Below, piece after piece: positions 41,507 to 51,058 of a stretch of DNA of 64,000 nt. Source of the DNA: Pollutiaquabacter aromativorans (GTDB taxonomy: Bacteria; Bacteroidota; Bacteroidia; AKYH767-A; 2013-40CM-41-45). The first letter of the stretch is position 1; each line of letters opens with the position of its first letter. The position numbers and the translations under genes are program-made. Under the pieces are notes generated by a model, which was given only the letters and a program-made list of their open reading frames with translations, did not search any database and was not told the origin of the DNA. The stretch spans positions 1,984,001 to 2,048,000 of the forward strand of contig CP185379.1 of the NCBI GenBank assembly GCA_049177215.1, in the 5' to 3' direction.

Positions 41507-44500
41507 ATGAAAACACACGCTACACTCCCAAAGTGCCGGAATCTCATTTTCTCCGGCATGCACCCCAAACGATTCTACCGGGCTTTCCTCCTCACCCTGA
41601 TGGTGCTGGGCGGTTCGCTTGCGACTCAAGCTCAAACCCAGATCACCGACTATGTCTTGTTCGGTGGATTCGGAAACTGCCCCGGCGGTGCGGGGCTTTC
41701 CACTCCTCCCTCACCCGGCTGCGCGGTACAAATCAATTCCGGTTCCAACATTCAGGCTGGACGTATCGGATCCTATACGTTGGTGAAAACCACCGGGAAC
41801 GTCGTGATCAATGGCGGCATTCATTCCGGTCGTACGATTTCGCTTGCGACCAACAACACGGTCACCGGTAACATCACTGCGGCGAACGCCGGCAACGCGT
41901 CGGGCAACATCATGTCTGCCGGTTCCAGCACCGTCATTACCGGCAATATCGACGTCAACGGCAACATTACGATCTCCGGTGGCAGCGTGAATGGAGTGGT
42001 TACCCGTCCTTCCGGTAAAACCTATTCGGGCCCCACTCCAACCGGCGGTGTGGTGACCGCAAGCCCCAACCTGCCTATCCTTCCTGCAGCGCCCACCATC
42101 GTCACTTTTCCGGCTGCCGGCACCACGACCATCAATTCCACCCGAACGATCACACCGGGAAGTTACGGCAGTGTCTGTCTGAGCGGGAATAAGACCTTGA
42201 CACTTGCCGGTCCAGGCGTTTACGTATTCAGTTCCATCCGCAACAGCGGCTCCTTCAACACCTTCAAATTCGACTTTCAGAATTCCGCTTCAGGCAACTT
42301 TCTGATCTACGTTCACGGCGACATTGACCTGAACAAGAACCTGGTCGATATCGTCAACGGCGGATCGGCCTCCCGGATATTCACGGAGACGCATGGCACC
42401 GGCAGTACCTGTGGTTCAGGACCATTCTCATTCCTCCTTGCGAACGGAACTTCCGGTAGCCGCCGTAGCCAGTGGATGGGCACCGTTTACGCTCCCTACG
42501 CCGGCATCAACGTCGGTACCGGCTCCAACAATTACGCTTCGATTACCGGAGCCTTGTGGAGCGGAACACAGGTCAATATCTGTAGCAACGTGACCATCGC
42601 GTTCGCTCCTTTCATCCAGTGCAGCACACCGAATGTTTCGGCCGGTCTTGATCAGTCACTCACCTGTCTTCAACCATCCGCTTCGTTGAACGGCTCTTCT
42701 TCGACAGCAGGCGTGACCTATGCCTGGACATCGTTGAACGGAAACACGATTACGAATGCCGGCAGTGCCGTAGCTACGGTCAGTGCCGCCGGCACCTATG
42801 TCCTCACCGTCACTACTGCCAGCGGCGGTTGCACGGCACGCGACACCATGGTGGTAACAAACAATACATCCGCTCCGAATGCGAACGCGGGAGCGGACCA
42901 AACCATCACCTGCGGTTCCACCAACGCTTCCCTCACCGCCTCTTCGACTACCGGCGGCGTGAGCTATTCCTGGAGCGGGCCCTCTATCGTATCCGGTGGT
43001 AATAGCGCCAATGCCACGGTCGATGGACCCGGCACCTATACGGTGACAGTCACCAATACCACCACCGGGTGTACGGCTACCGACCAGGTTCAGGTCGGCC
43101 TGAACCAGACCGCTCCCGACGCGGAGGCCGGCAATACCAACGCCCTTACCTGCACCATTACGGAGCTCGAACTGAAAGGCAGTTCGGCTACCAGCGGAGC
43201 ACAGTTCAGTTGGACCACGACTAACGGGAACATCGTCGCGGATGCCGGAACCGATTCTCCGCTCATCAATGGCATCGGCATGTACTACCTGACGGTTACC
43301 GATCCTGCCAACGGCTGTACGGCGATTGATTCCGTATCCATAGAAGAGGGACCTTGTATTCTGCCTTACTACGTTCCCTGTCCCGGCGGCAAGTACGTTG
43401 AAAAGATCGGATGTGAATTGAGCTCGCTTTACAACAACTACTCAGTAGGCTCCGATACCATCAGCGATATCTTCACTTTTGCGGAAGACTCCGTGTACAT
43501 TGAGATCATTTCGATCGAAGGCTTCACCGCACAACTGAAGAGCCTGATCTATCAGGCGCCTGGTTATGGGCTTACGGATACGATCCCCAATGGCTTGAAC
43601 CCCCTGATCATCACAGGGAAATTCCCGATTGCCAACCTGATCAACCTCACGGTGCCGCCTGCTTCGGATTGGATCAACTACGTCCGTCCGGTCTATCCCG
43701 CCCTGAACAACAGTGGTATCGCCCTGTCTCAAGGTGATAAGGCACAGACCTCCGATCTCGCCCGTGCCGGCTTCCAGTTGGACGGCAGCGGAGTCAAGGT
43801 TTGCGTTTTGTCCGACAGCTATAATACGCTGCCTGGCGACAATGCCAACATCGATGTCTCGAACGGCGACTTGCCCGGTTCCGGCAACCCGTCCGGTCGC
43901 AACACACCGGTGCAAGTGCTCAAGGATTATCCTTATGGCAGCCGTACCGATGAAGGCCGCGCCATGCTTCAGATCGTGCACGATGTCGCACCCGGATCAC
44001 CGCTCGCGTTCCGCACGGGTGTGATCAGTGAAGGCGACCTCGCTTCTGGAATCATCGAATGCGCCCAGCAGGGTTGCGACGTAATCGTGGATGATGTGAC
44101 CTTCCTTACCTCACCGTTCTATCAGGACGGCGTGATCGCGAAAGCAGTGGATTCCGTTGCGGCAATGGGTGTCACCTATTTCACCTCCGCCGGCAACTTC
44201 GGGAACAAATCCTACGAAGGCGCTTTCAGTCCGATGGTCGCCCCCTTGGGCATCGCAGGTCAGGCGCACGACTTCGGCGGCAACGACAACCTGCTCAGCG
44301 TCAGCCTGCCTCCAGGCAACTACACCATTGTGATGCAATGGCAGGATTCCATTTACTCGCTTGGCCAGACATCCACCGGTACGGTCAACGATTTCGACAT
44401 CTACCTGACCAATCAGTACGGCACCCAATACTTCGGATTCAACCGCAACAACCTGGGTGGTGATCCGCTTGAAGTGCTGCCGTTCATCGTCCCGGGCACT

Positions 44501-47500
44501 TCCAATGTCCAGGCGAATATCTCGGTCATCCGTGCCGCCGGCAACCAGGCTGCCCGGTTTAAATTGATCGTCTACCGCGGCGAGATCATTTTCAACGAAC
44601 ACACCACCGGAAGTTCGACCATCACCGGACAGGGCAACGCGAACGGCGCGATCACCCTGGGTGCGTCCAACTACTTCAATACGCCTCCCTTCGGCGTGAG
44701 CCCTCCCTTGGTGCAGAATTTCTCCTCGCGCGGAGGTACGCTCGTTGACGGCGCCATCCGGAACAAGCCGGATCTTGTCGCACCGAACGGTGGTAACACG
44801 ACCGTTAATCTCGGAGCCCCGAACGTTGACAACGACCCCTTCCCGAATTTCTTCGGAACCTCGGCTGCTGCTCCGCATGCGGCAGCGGTCGGCGCACTGC
44901 TCCGTCAGGGCAAACAGAAGTTTTACGGAACCGACCTGAGTCCGTCCGAAGTCAGGAACCTGTTGCAAACTACAGCGCTCGACATGGACGCGCCGGGCTT
45001 CGATTTTGCCAGCGGCGCCGGTTACATTCAAGCCTACGCGGCCTTGAAGACCTTCGCGGCTCCGACCCCGGATCTCGATTCCCTGGTCGTGCCCAGCGGC
45101 ATCACCCCCGGCACCTCCACCTTCAACACCAGCGTGTATGGCCAGTTCTTTACGACACAGTCGGTGGTCATGTTCAACGGCAGCGTGCTACCGACCAGTT
45201 TCGTGAATGGAAACGTGCTCTCGGCTACCGTACCTCCCTTCTTCGGTAACTACCCGCTCAGTGTTTATACTCCTCCCATCGTACCGAACATCAACGACGG
45301 CGGCTACTCCGACACCTTGTATTTCTTTTCGCCTGTCAAGAAGCAGGTCGTCATCACTGCCGATGACAAGACGAAAAAATACGGTGAGCAGTTGCCGGAG
45401 TTCACGGCTACCATCACGGTCGACGGAGTTCCACTGGCGTCTTCCGGATTCACGCTGACCGATCTCGGACTCGACCAGCTTACGTTCACGAGTTCCGCGA
45501 CCAGTGCCAGTAATACCGGCCTCTTCTTCATCCAACCATCCAACGTCTTCACGGATCCGGGATACCAGACCCTGTTCAATTACTCATTCGTGAATGGGCT
45601 CCTTACCATTGATCCGATGCCGATCGTGATCACGCCTCGGGATACAACACTTACCTACGGCGACAAGATCGAAGGATTCCAATTCAACTACGACTACGAC
45701 GACACCAACATCGATCCTTCCCTGCGCGCCAATTTCCTGGGCGACATCAAGCAGACGCACAATTCCCAGCTCTCCAACGTGCTGGCGCTTGTGGACGGCC
45801 GGGTGGTGACGAATGGCCGGGTAGTCACGAATATCGACCTGCAGAACCTGGCCATGGTAGCCAGCGGACGGGCGGTAACGAACGGGCGGGTCGTGACGAA
45901 CGGACGGGTGGTAACGAACGGCATCGAGTACGACACGACGATTGTCGTGGATGTCGCGCCCGCTTCGATTTTCTCTTATGTCGATTCGATGGCCACCTAT
46001 ACCGGCGACACCTTGTATGCCACTTTGTACAGCCCTCGCGCCGGCGTCAACGGTCGTGTCGTGACCAATGGTCGCGTAGTAACCAATGGTCGCGTAGTGA
46101 CCAACGGTCGCGTGGTGACCAATGGACGGGTTGTTACCAACGGCTACCCGGTGCTCAACAGTTCCAACGTGAACCTGGGCAGCAACGATAACATGGCGAT
46201 CATCATCGACTCCACGGACATTTACGCGGCGCCTCCCGGCGATTCACTCTATGACCTGAAGTCGATCAACATGGTAACCGGCACCACGGTCGGTACCTGG
46301 AGCATCGTTCCCGGAGCCTTCGTGAGCAGCAACTTCTCGATTTCTTACGGCTTGGGCGAACTGACGATCGAGCCGGCTACGCTGACGGTGAAAGCGGAAG
46401 ACAAATCAGCTACCTATGGCGAATCGCCCGCCTTCACCTATACGGTTTCGGGTTATCAGTATCAGGATGCCGACAGCCCCGTATTCGCAGGACCTCCCGT
46501 ATTCGAAGTAGTCGACGCCCAGAATGCTGTCGTCAATCCGCCCGGTGCGGGGTCGTTCGGTGTACGGATCCAATCCATGCCGTTGTTGCAGCCATCGAAT
46601 TATATAACGCAATTCGAGCAAGGCGATCTGGATGTCGCTAAGGCGGACCTCCACATCACGGCTGACGATAAATCACGAACCTACGGTGCAGCCAACCCTG
46701 CCCTGACGCTCAGCTACGCGGGCTTCGTATATAACGATGATCCCGCGGCCCTCACCGCACCTACGGCTTCTACCTCCGCCGAGGCGACGAGTCCGGCCGG
46801 CAATTATCCGATCACCCTTTCCGGCGGCCAGGCAGACAACTATAACCTCTTGTTGCACGACGGCAACTTGCGGATCGATAAAGCGAATCTGGAAGCCAGG
46901 GCCGACAACAAGACCATGGTAGGCGGAACGTCTGTCCCGTCGTTAACGATCACCTATACCGGATTCGTGAACAACGAAGGCCCATCCGCCATTTCACAAC
47001 CGACGATCGCAACAACGGCTACCAGCAGTTCTAGCCCGGGCAACTATCCCATTACGCTTACGGGCGGAGCTTCTGACAACTATAACATCAGCCTCGTGAA
47101 CGGAACCTTGACGGTCCTCACGCCGATCACCTGTAACATCAGCATGCCGTCAACCCTACCCCTTTGCGGCATCGGCGGAAATAGCATCAATGCTACCGCA
47201 AGCGGTGGTAACAGCTATTCCTGGAATGTCAGTTCTTCGAATAATTCCTGGAGCATGACCGGCGGACAAAACAGCCTTTGCGCTACCTACCAGGCCGGCA
47301 GCAGCGGAGTTTCCGGAACCTTCATACTTACGGTAACCAATACCACGTATAACGTCAGCAATTCTTGTTCACTTACCGTGAGTTCACGTTGCGATGAATA
47401 CTGTACGTATGTTCAATCCTTCTGGGGCAGCACCACCGCCACTTCCTGTACAGGCGCTTCGAGCCTGACGCTGATCAATTCCGCGCTCACCACCCCACTC

Positions 47501-48328
47501 GTGAACGGAAGCGGTTCCAGACTGGTTACCATCGGAACTTCAGAAGGCAGTTGCCTCCGCTCCAAGATGCCCGGTGGAACGACGTACGCTTCGTTGCCGA
47601 GCGGCTGCGTATCCTGTTCCGGCGCAACCGGAACATCCTACCTGAGCAGCAGCAAATTCAAGAACGGTTTGTTGTCGAATACGATTGCTTTGGGTCTCAG
47701 CATTCGCCTCCAGCCGGCCTTGGGCAGTGTTCGGATCACCGCCCGCTACCTGACGACCTATAATGCGACCTCCTGCAGCGGCGGCACTGCCGTTCCCGGC
47801 ACCAAGCAGGTTTATTCGCTTCCGTCCTCCGTCGTTTCGGCATTGGGAAGCGCCAATACCGTGAATGATCTGCTCATACTGGCCAACCGCGTATTGGGTG
47901 GCGCTTGCACGACACCATCCGCTACGGATGTCAACACCGCTGTATCGGCTGTATTGACCGGCTTCAACAGTTGCAAAGTACTCGCCGGCTTCTCGAGTTC
48001 TTCGGGCGGCAGTCGGGAAACCGAAGTCGAACCGGTTCCGGACGAAGTTCCGGCTTACGAACTCGAGCCGGTCATGGTCTACCCTAACCCGACCGATGGT
48101 AATGCAACCGCGGTATTCCTGGGCGGACTGGGACAACTGACAACGCTGGAAGTCTATGACCTCAGCGGTTCCCGTATGGCAACGCTCTGGAACGGACAAA
48201 CCGAAACCGGCCTACCCTATCTGGTGGAGATTCCCTCTGCACAATGGGCCGCCGGAATCTATTTTGTCCGCCTGACCAATGGTTCGGAGTCGGTTGTGAC
48301 CAAACTGATCCTGACCGACCAGCGCTAA
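41507..48328 (+). CDS. Giant T9SS protein with subtilase/sedolisin-like domain, PKD and MBG domains
   Basis: 2273 residues. In order: signal peptide (FLLTLMVLGGSLATQAQ, near 45); a beta-helix region of the kind ending WMGTVYAPYAGINVG and ITGALWSGTQVNI (about 50-370); PKD/Ig-like repeats with GxNAGADQTITC-type starts (380-620); a serine peptidase domain (about 740-1180) with Asp770 (VCVLSDSYN), Glu816 in DEGRAMLQIVHDVAPG, and Ser1119 in FFGTSAAAPHAA; MBG domains (KKYGEQLPEFTATIT, ATYGESPAFTYTV, RTYGAANPALTLSYAG) up to 1870, interrupted by NGRVVT repeats; and a type A sorting domain (VMVYPNPTDGNATAVF) at the end. The usual peptidase His is replaced by Glu. Secreted to the surface; the role is unknown. 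Confidence 0.85.
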   Translation: MKTHATLPKCRNLIFSGMHPKRFYRAFLLTLMVLGGSLATQAQTQITDYVLFGGFGNCPGGAGLSTPPSPGCAVQINSGSNIQAGRIGSYTLVKTTGNVVINGGIHSGRTISLATNNTVTGNITAANAGNASGNIMSAGSSTVITGNIDVNGNITISGGSVNGVVTRPSGKTYSGPTPTGGVVTASPNLPILPAAPTIVTFPAAGTTTINSTRTITPGSYGSVCLSGNKTLTLAGPGVYVFSSIRNSGSFNTFKFDFQNSASGNFLIYVHGDIDLNKNLVDIVNGGSASRIFTETHGTGSTCGSGPFSFLLANGTSGSRRSQWMGTVYAPYAGINVGTGSNNYASITGALWSGTQVNICSNVTIAFAPFIQCSTPNVSAGLDQSLTCLQPSASLNGSSSTAGVTYAWTSLNGNTITNAGSAVATVSAAGTYVLTVTTASGGCTARDTMVVTNNTSAPNANAGADQTITCGSTNASLTASSTTGGVSYSWSGPSIVSGGNSANATVDGPGTYTVTVTNTTTGCTATDQVQVGLNQTAPDAEAGNTNALTCTITELELKGSSATSGAQFSWTTTNGNIVADAGTDSPLINGIGMYYLTVTDPANGCTAIDSVSIEEGPCILPYYVPCPGGKYVEKIGCELSSLYNNYSVGSDTISDIFTFAEDSVYIEIISIEGFTAQLKSLIYQAPGYGLTDTIPNGLNPLIITGKFPIANLINLTVPPASDWINYVRPVYPALNNSGIALSQGDKAQTSDLARAGFQLDGSGVKVCVLSDSYNTLPGDNANIDVSNGDLPGSGNPSGRNTPVQVLKDYPYGSRTDEGRAMLQIVHDVAPGSPLAFRTGVISEGDLASGIIECAQQGCDVIVDDVTFLTSPFYQDGVIAKAVDSVAAMGVTYFTSAGNFGNKSYEGAFSPMVAPLGIAGQAHDFGGNDNLLSVSLPPGNYTIVMQWQDSIYSLGQTSTGTVNDFDIYLTNQYGTQYFGFNRNNLGGDPLEVLPFIVPGTSNVQANISVIRAAGNQAARFKLIVYRGEIIFNEHTTGSSTITGQGNANGAITLGASNYFNTPPFGVSPPLVQNFSSRGGTLVDGAIRNKPDLVAPNGGNTTVNLGAPNVDNDPFPNFFGTSAAAPHAAAVGALLRQGKQKFYGTDLSPSEVRNLLQTTALDMDAPGFDFASGAGYIQAYAALKTFAAPTPDLDSLVVPSGITPGTSTFNTSVYGQFFTTQSVVMFNGSVLPTSFVNGNVLSATVPPFFGNYPLSVYTPPIVPNINDGGYSDTLYFFSPVKKQVVITADDKTKKYGEQLPEFTATITVDGVPLASSGFTLTDLGLDQLTFTSSATSASNTGLFFIQPSNVFTDPGYQTLFNYSFVNGLLTIDPMPIVITPRDTTLTYGDKIEGFQFNYDYDDTNIDPSLRANFLGDIKQTHNSQLSNVLALVDGRVVTNGRVVTNIDLQNLAMVASGRAVTNGRVVTNGRVVTNGIEYDTTIVVDVAPASIFSYVDSMATYTGDTLYATLYSPRAGVNGRVVTNGRVVTNGRVVTNGRVVTNGRVVTNGYPVLNSSNVNLGSNDNMAIIIDSTDIYAAPPGDSLYDLKSINMVTGTTVGTWSIVPGAFVSSNFSISYGLGELTIEPATLTVKAEDKSATYGESPAFTYTVSGYQYQDADSPVFAGPPVFEVVDAQNAVVNPPGAGSFGVRIQSMPLLQPSNYITQFEQGDLDVAKADLHITADDKSRTYGAANPALTLSYAGFVYNDDPAALTAPTASTSAEATSPAGNYPITLSGGQADNYNLLLHDGNLRIDKANLEARADNKTMVGGTSVPSLTITYTGFVNNEGPSAISQPTIATTATSSSSPGNYPITLTGGASDNYNISLVNGTLTVLTPITCNISMPSTLPLCGIGGNSINATASGGNSYSWNVSSSNNSWSMTGGQNSLCATYQAGSSGVSGTFILTVTNTTYNVSNSCSLTVSSRCDEYCTYVQSFWGSTTATSCTGASSLTLINSALTTPLVNGSGSRLVTIGTSEGSCLRSKMPGGTTYASLPSGCVSCSGATGTSYLSSSKFKNGLLSNTIALGLSIRLQPALGSVRITARYLTTYNATSCSGGTAVPGTKQVYSLPSSVVSALGSANTVNDLLILANRVLGGACTTPSATDVNTAVSAVLTGFNSCKVLAGFSSSSGGSRETEVEPVPDEVPAYELEPVMVYPNPTDGNATAVFLGGLGQLTTLEVYDLSGSRMATLWNGQTETGLPYLVEIPSAQWAAGIYFVRLTNGSESVVTKLILTDQR
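45794..46144 (+). repeat. NGRVVT hexapeptide repeat tract (18-bp units)
   Basis: Three clusters of the hexapeptide NGRVVT: DGRVVTNGRVVTN near 45794, SGRAVTNGRVVTNGRVVTN near 45862, and five tandem copies from 46049 to 46144 (ten hexamers in all). The DNA units differ at third codon positions (CGT/CGC/CGG for Arg, GTC/GTA/GTG/GTT for Val, ACC/ACG for Thr) while the peptide is nearly constant, so it is held by selection at the protein level. Confidence 0.85.
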
Positions 48329-48346
48329 CATCAGCGACAACATTTT

Positions 48347-48390
48347 TCCAATGCAAAAGGCCGTCCCGCAAGACGGCCTTTTGCATTGGA
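48347..48390 (+). terminator. Strong hairpin after the giant T9SS gene
   Basis: A perfect 19-bp inverted repeat (TCCAATGCAAAAGGCCGTC / GACGGCCTTTTGCATTGGA) with loop CCGCAA, 18 bp after the stop. The CCTTTT within the stem serves as a T-rich end on either strand. It separates this gene from the cyclase gene. Confidence 0.8.
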
Positions 48391-48470
48391 AATACAGCCT
48401 AAACACCGGTTTCAATCGCTGAAGCTTTCATTGAAATTGATTAAATTGTCCCATCATTCGCCGGTACTTC

Positions 48471-50387
48471 ATGAAGTGTTCGCACTACCTTTTATTCATC
48501 GTCCTGCTGCTCACGCATCCCCTTTTTGCACAGGATCCCGTAGCCGACAGCCTTAAGAACGCCTTGGCAACTGCGCCAGCGGACACCAATCGTGTGAACC
48601 TGCTTTTCACCCTAGCCAAGTCGAGTATGGCTACATCGCCAACGGAAGCCCTCGACTACAGTGAGCAAATGCTGAAACTTTCGGAGCAACTGAAATTCAG
48701 CAAAGGTGTCGCGCAAGGTTACAAATGGCTCGGCATCGCCAAATTCAACCTCGGCAACTATTTCGATGCCATCCAGAATTATGAAAAAGCACAAGCCGTC
48801 TTTGATTCCATCGGTGACCGGCGCGGCGTTGCCAACATGTACAGCAACATCGGCAATGTCTATTACAACCAGGGTGAAGACTCGAAAGCCCTGGAATACT
48901 TCCTGCAATCACTCAAGATCTCGGAAGAGATCAACGACACCCTGCGGACCACGACCGCGCTGATCAACATCGGCGCCGTGTTCGCAAACAAGTCCATCAC
49001 CTATCCTCAGGCACTGAAATACCTCGGACGGGCCTTACCGTTGAGCCTCGCGATCGACGACCTTACCACCTACGGGACCGCCTGCGTCAACATCGGCGAG
49101 ATCTGGCTGAACAGCAATGAATACGATTCCGCCCAGGTGTACTTCGAAAAAGCCGCGAAGGCCTATGATGGAACCGAGGATCTGCCTTATGCCCTGAACG
49201 ACCTGGGCAAGGTCTACCAGATGCGCCAGGAATACGACGCGGCCTACCGCTACCAAAAGCAGGCCTACGACATCGCCAAGAGCCTCGACCTGCGGAACGA
49301 CATGGCCATCTCGATGCTCGGCATCGCCAAGACTCTTCAATTGCGGGGCGAGACCCGTACCGCCCTCAACGCCTACCTTGAAGCGGAATCCCTGGCCAAG
49401 GAGACGAATTCCAACTACAGCCTCAAAGAGATCTACGAAGGCCTTTCCGGAGTCTATGCGAGACTGGGAGATTTCACCAAGGCCTTCAAGTATCAGAACC
49501 TTTTGATCGGAGTCAAGGATACGCTGTACAACATCGACACCGACAAAAAGCTCCAGGGTCTTACGTTCAACTTCGAGATCGAGAAGAAACAAGGACAGAT
49601 CGACCTGCTGACGAAAGATCAGAAACTCCAACAGGCGGAAATACGGCGCCAGCGCCTGGTCAAGAATGGCTTCATCGGCGGTTTCGCCGTTGTCCTGCTC
49701 TTCGCTGGTGTGTTCTTCAGCCAGCGGAACCGCATCTCACGGGAGAAGAAACGCAGCGATGAACTGCTGCTCAACATTCTGCCGGAAGAAACCGCGGAAG
49801 AGCTCAAAGCGACCGGCACCGCCAAAGCACGCAACTTCGATTCGGTGACGGTCATGTTCACCGACTTCAAGAATTTCACCCAAGCCAGCGAACGGCTTAG
49901 TCCGGAGGAATTGGTTCGGGAGATCAACGATTGCTACAGCGAATTCGATCGCATCGTTTCCCGGTACGGTATCGAAAAGATCAAGACCATCGGCGACGCT
50001 TACATGTGCGCCGGGGGCTTGCCGGTTCCCAATGGTACGCATCCGGTCGACGTGATCAAGGCCGGTCTGGAATTCCAGGCATTCATCGAACAGAACAAGC
50101 AGAAGCGGATCAGCCAGGGGCTGCCCTATTTTGAATTACGCCTGGGGATCCATACCGGACCGGTTGTGGCCGGTATCGTAGGCATCAAGAAATTCGCGTA
50201 TGATATCTGGGGCGACACCGTCAATACTGCTTCACGAATGGAAAGCAGCGGCGCCACCGGCAAGGTGAACATCAGCGGCACCACATACGAACTTGTCAAG
50301 GATCATTTCGATTGCACACCCCGCGGAAAGGTTGAAGCCAAGAACAAAGGCTGGATCGAGATGTACTTCGTGGAAGGTCTGAAGTGA
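48471..50387 (+). CDS. TPR-sensor adenylate cyclase (class III)
   Basis: 638 residues: signal peptide (HYLLFIVLLLTHPLFAQ), seven or so TPR repeats (about 40-390; GNYFDAIQNYEKAQAVFDSI, ANMYSNIGNVYYNQGEDSKA), a coiled linker, one membrane helix (GFIGGFAVVLLFAGVFFSQR near 405), and a class III cyclase domain. Metal aspartates lie in VMFTDFKNFT and TIGDAYMCAGG; the adenine-selecting Lys and Asp are in EKIKTIGD and AYDIWGDTVNTASRMES, so the product should be cAMP. The TPR part faces the periplasm. A cNMP-sensing kinase lies 0.7 kb downstream. Confidence 0.92.
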   Translation: MKCSHYLLFIVLLLTHPLFAQDPVADSLKNALATAPADTNRVNLLFTLAKSSMATSPTEALDYSEQMLKLSEQLKFSKGVAQGYKWLGIAKFNLGNYFDAIQNYEKAQAVFDSIGDRRGVANMYSNIGNVYYNQGEDSKALEYFLQSLKISEEINDTLRTTTALINIGAVFANKSITYPQALKYLGRALPLSLAIDDLTTYGTACVNIGEIWLNSNEYDSAQVYFEKAAKAYDGTEDLPYALNDLGKVYQMRQEYDAAYRYQKQAYDIAKSLDLRNDMAISMLGIAKTLQLRGETRTALNAYLEAESLAKETNSNYSLKEIYEGLSGVYARLGDFTKAFKYQNLLIGVKDTLYNIDTDKKLQGLTFNFEIEKKQGQIDLLTKDQKLQQAEIRRQRLVKNGFIGGFAVVLLFAGVFFSQRNRISREKKRSDELLLNILPEETAEELKATGTAKARNFDSVTVMFTDFKNFTQASERLSPEELVREINDCYSEFDRIVSRYGIEKIKTIGDAYMCAGGLPVPNGTHPVDVIKAGLEFQAFIEQNKQKRISQGLPYFELRLGIHTGPVVAGIVGIKKFAYDIWGDTVNTASRMESSGATGKVNISGTTYELVKDHFDCTPRGKVEAKNKGWIEMYFVEGLK

Positions 50388-51005
50388 TCAGGCCCGGGCA
50401 GCGGAACGGGATCGTTCGTATTGAGCACGGAGTGACTCCAACTGTCGGTTCAGTCCCGCTTCGCGGGTTCGCTTGGCGGAGTCCGTGAAATACCGGTGCG
50501 CACCCAGGAATTTCACTTGAAGCTCGAGCCATTCGGCCTCGTTCCGTACCGTTCCGTCGTGCAGGAATTCCGCGTACATCCGGCTGGCTAGAGGGAAATA
50601 ATCTTCCCGGCCGAGGTAATCCAGATCCGCATCGCACAGGATACGGTCGAACAGATCCTGTGGTTGTTGCGGCACCCGGGTTGCCGCGATCATCCGCTCG
50701 ACCTTTCGGATCTGTTCTTCGTCGATATTCAACCGGGTCAGGTAATCACGTGCGATTCGCTGGCTGATGACTTCATGTTCTTTCCTGCCTTCCAGGTAGC
50801 CGGTATCGTGTAACAAGGCCGCGGTCCGGATCAGCAGGCGATCGGATTCGTCCAAACCTTCCATTCTGGACAGGCGTTCGGCAGCCTCAATCACATCGAG
50901 CGTATGCTCGGCGTTGTGATACCGATATTCCGGAGAGAGGTCGCGGCGCAGGCGACCAATCACCTCCGCTTCCAACGAGGCGTAGGTGAGGTTGTCGATC
51001 AACAT
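50388..51005 (-). CDS. HD domain phosphohydrolase
   Basis: 205 residues with the HD metal signature: YHNAEHTLDVIEAAERL, LIRTAALLHDTGYL (HD), HEVISQRIARDYL, and LCDADLDYLGR (late Asp). Single-domain HD proteins of this type act on nucleotides or phosphodiesters; the substrate cannot be told. The start at ATG 51005 is preferred over GTG 51008. It lies between a cyclase and a cNMP-sensing kinase on the opposite strand, so a role in nucleotide signalling is possible but unproven. Confidence 0.82.
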   Translation of the reverse strand: MLIDNLTYASLEAEVIGRLRRDLSPEYRYHNAEHTLDVIEAAERLSRMEGLDESDRLLIRTAALLHDTGYLEGRKEHEVISQRIARDYLTRLNIDEEQIRKVERMIAATRVPQQPQDLFDRILCDADLDYLGREDYFPLASRMYAEFLHDGTVRNEAEWLELQVKFLGAHRYFTDSAKRTREAGLNRQLESLRAQYERSRSAARA

Positions 51006-51058
51006 CACCCCAATTTACGAAAATCCTATATATTTACCTTCGGCGACCCGATAATTGC

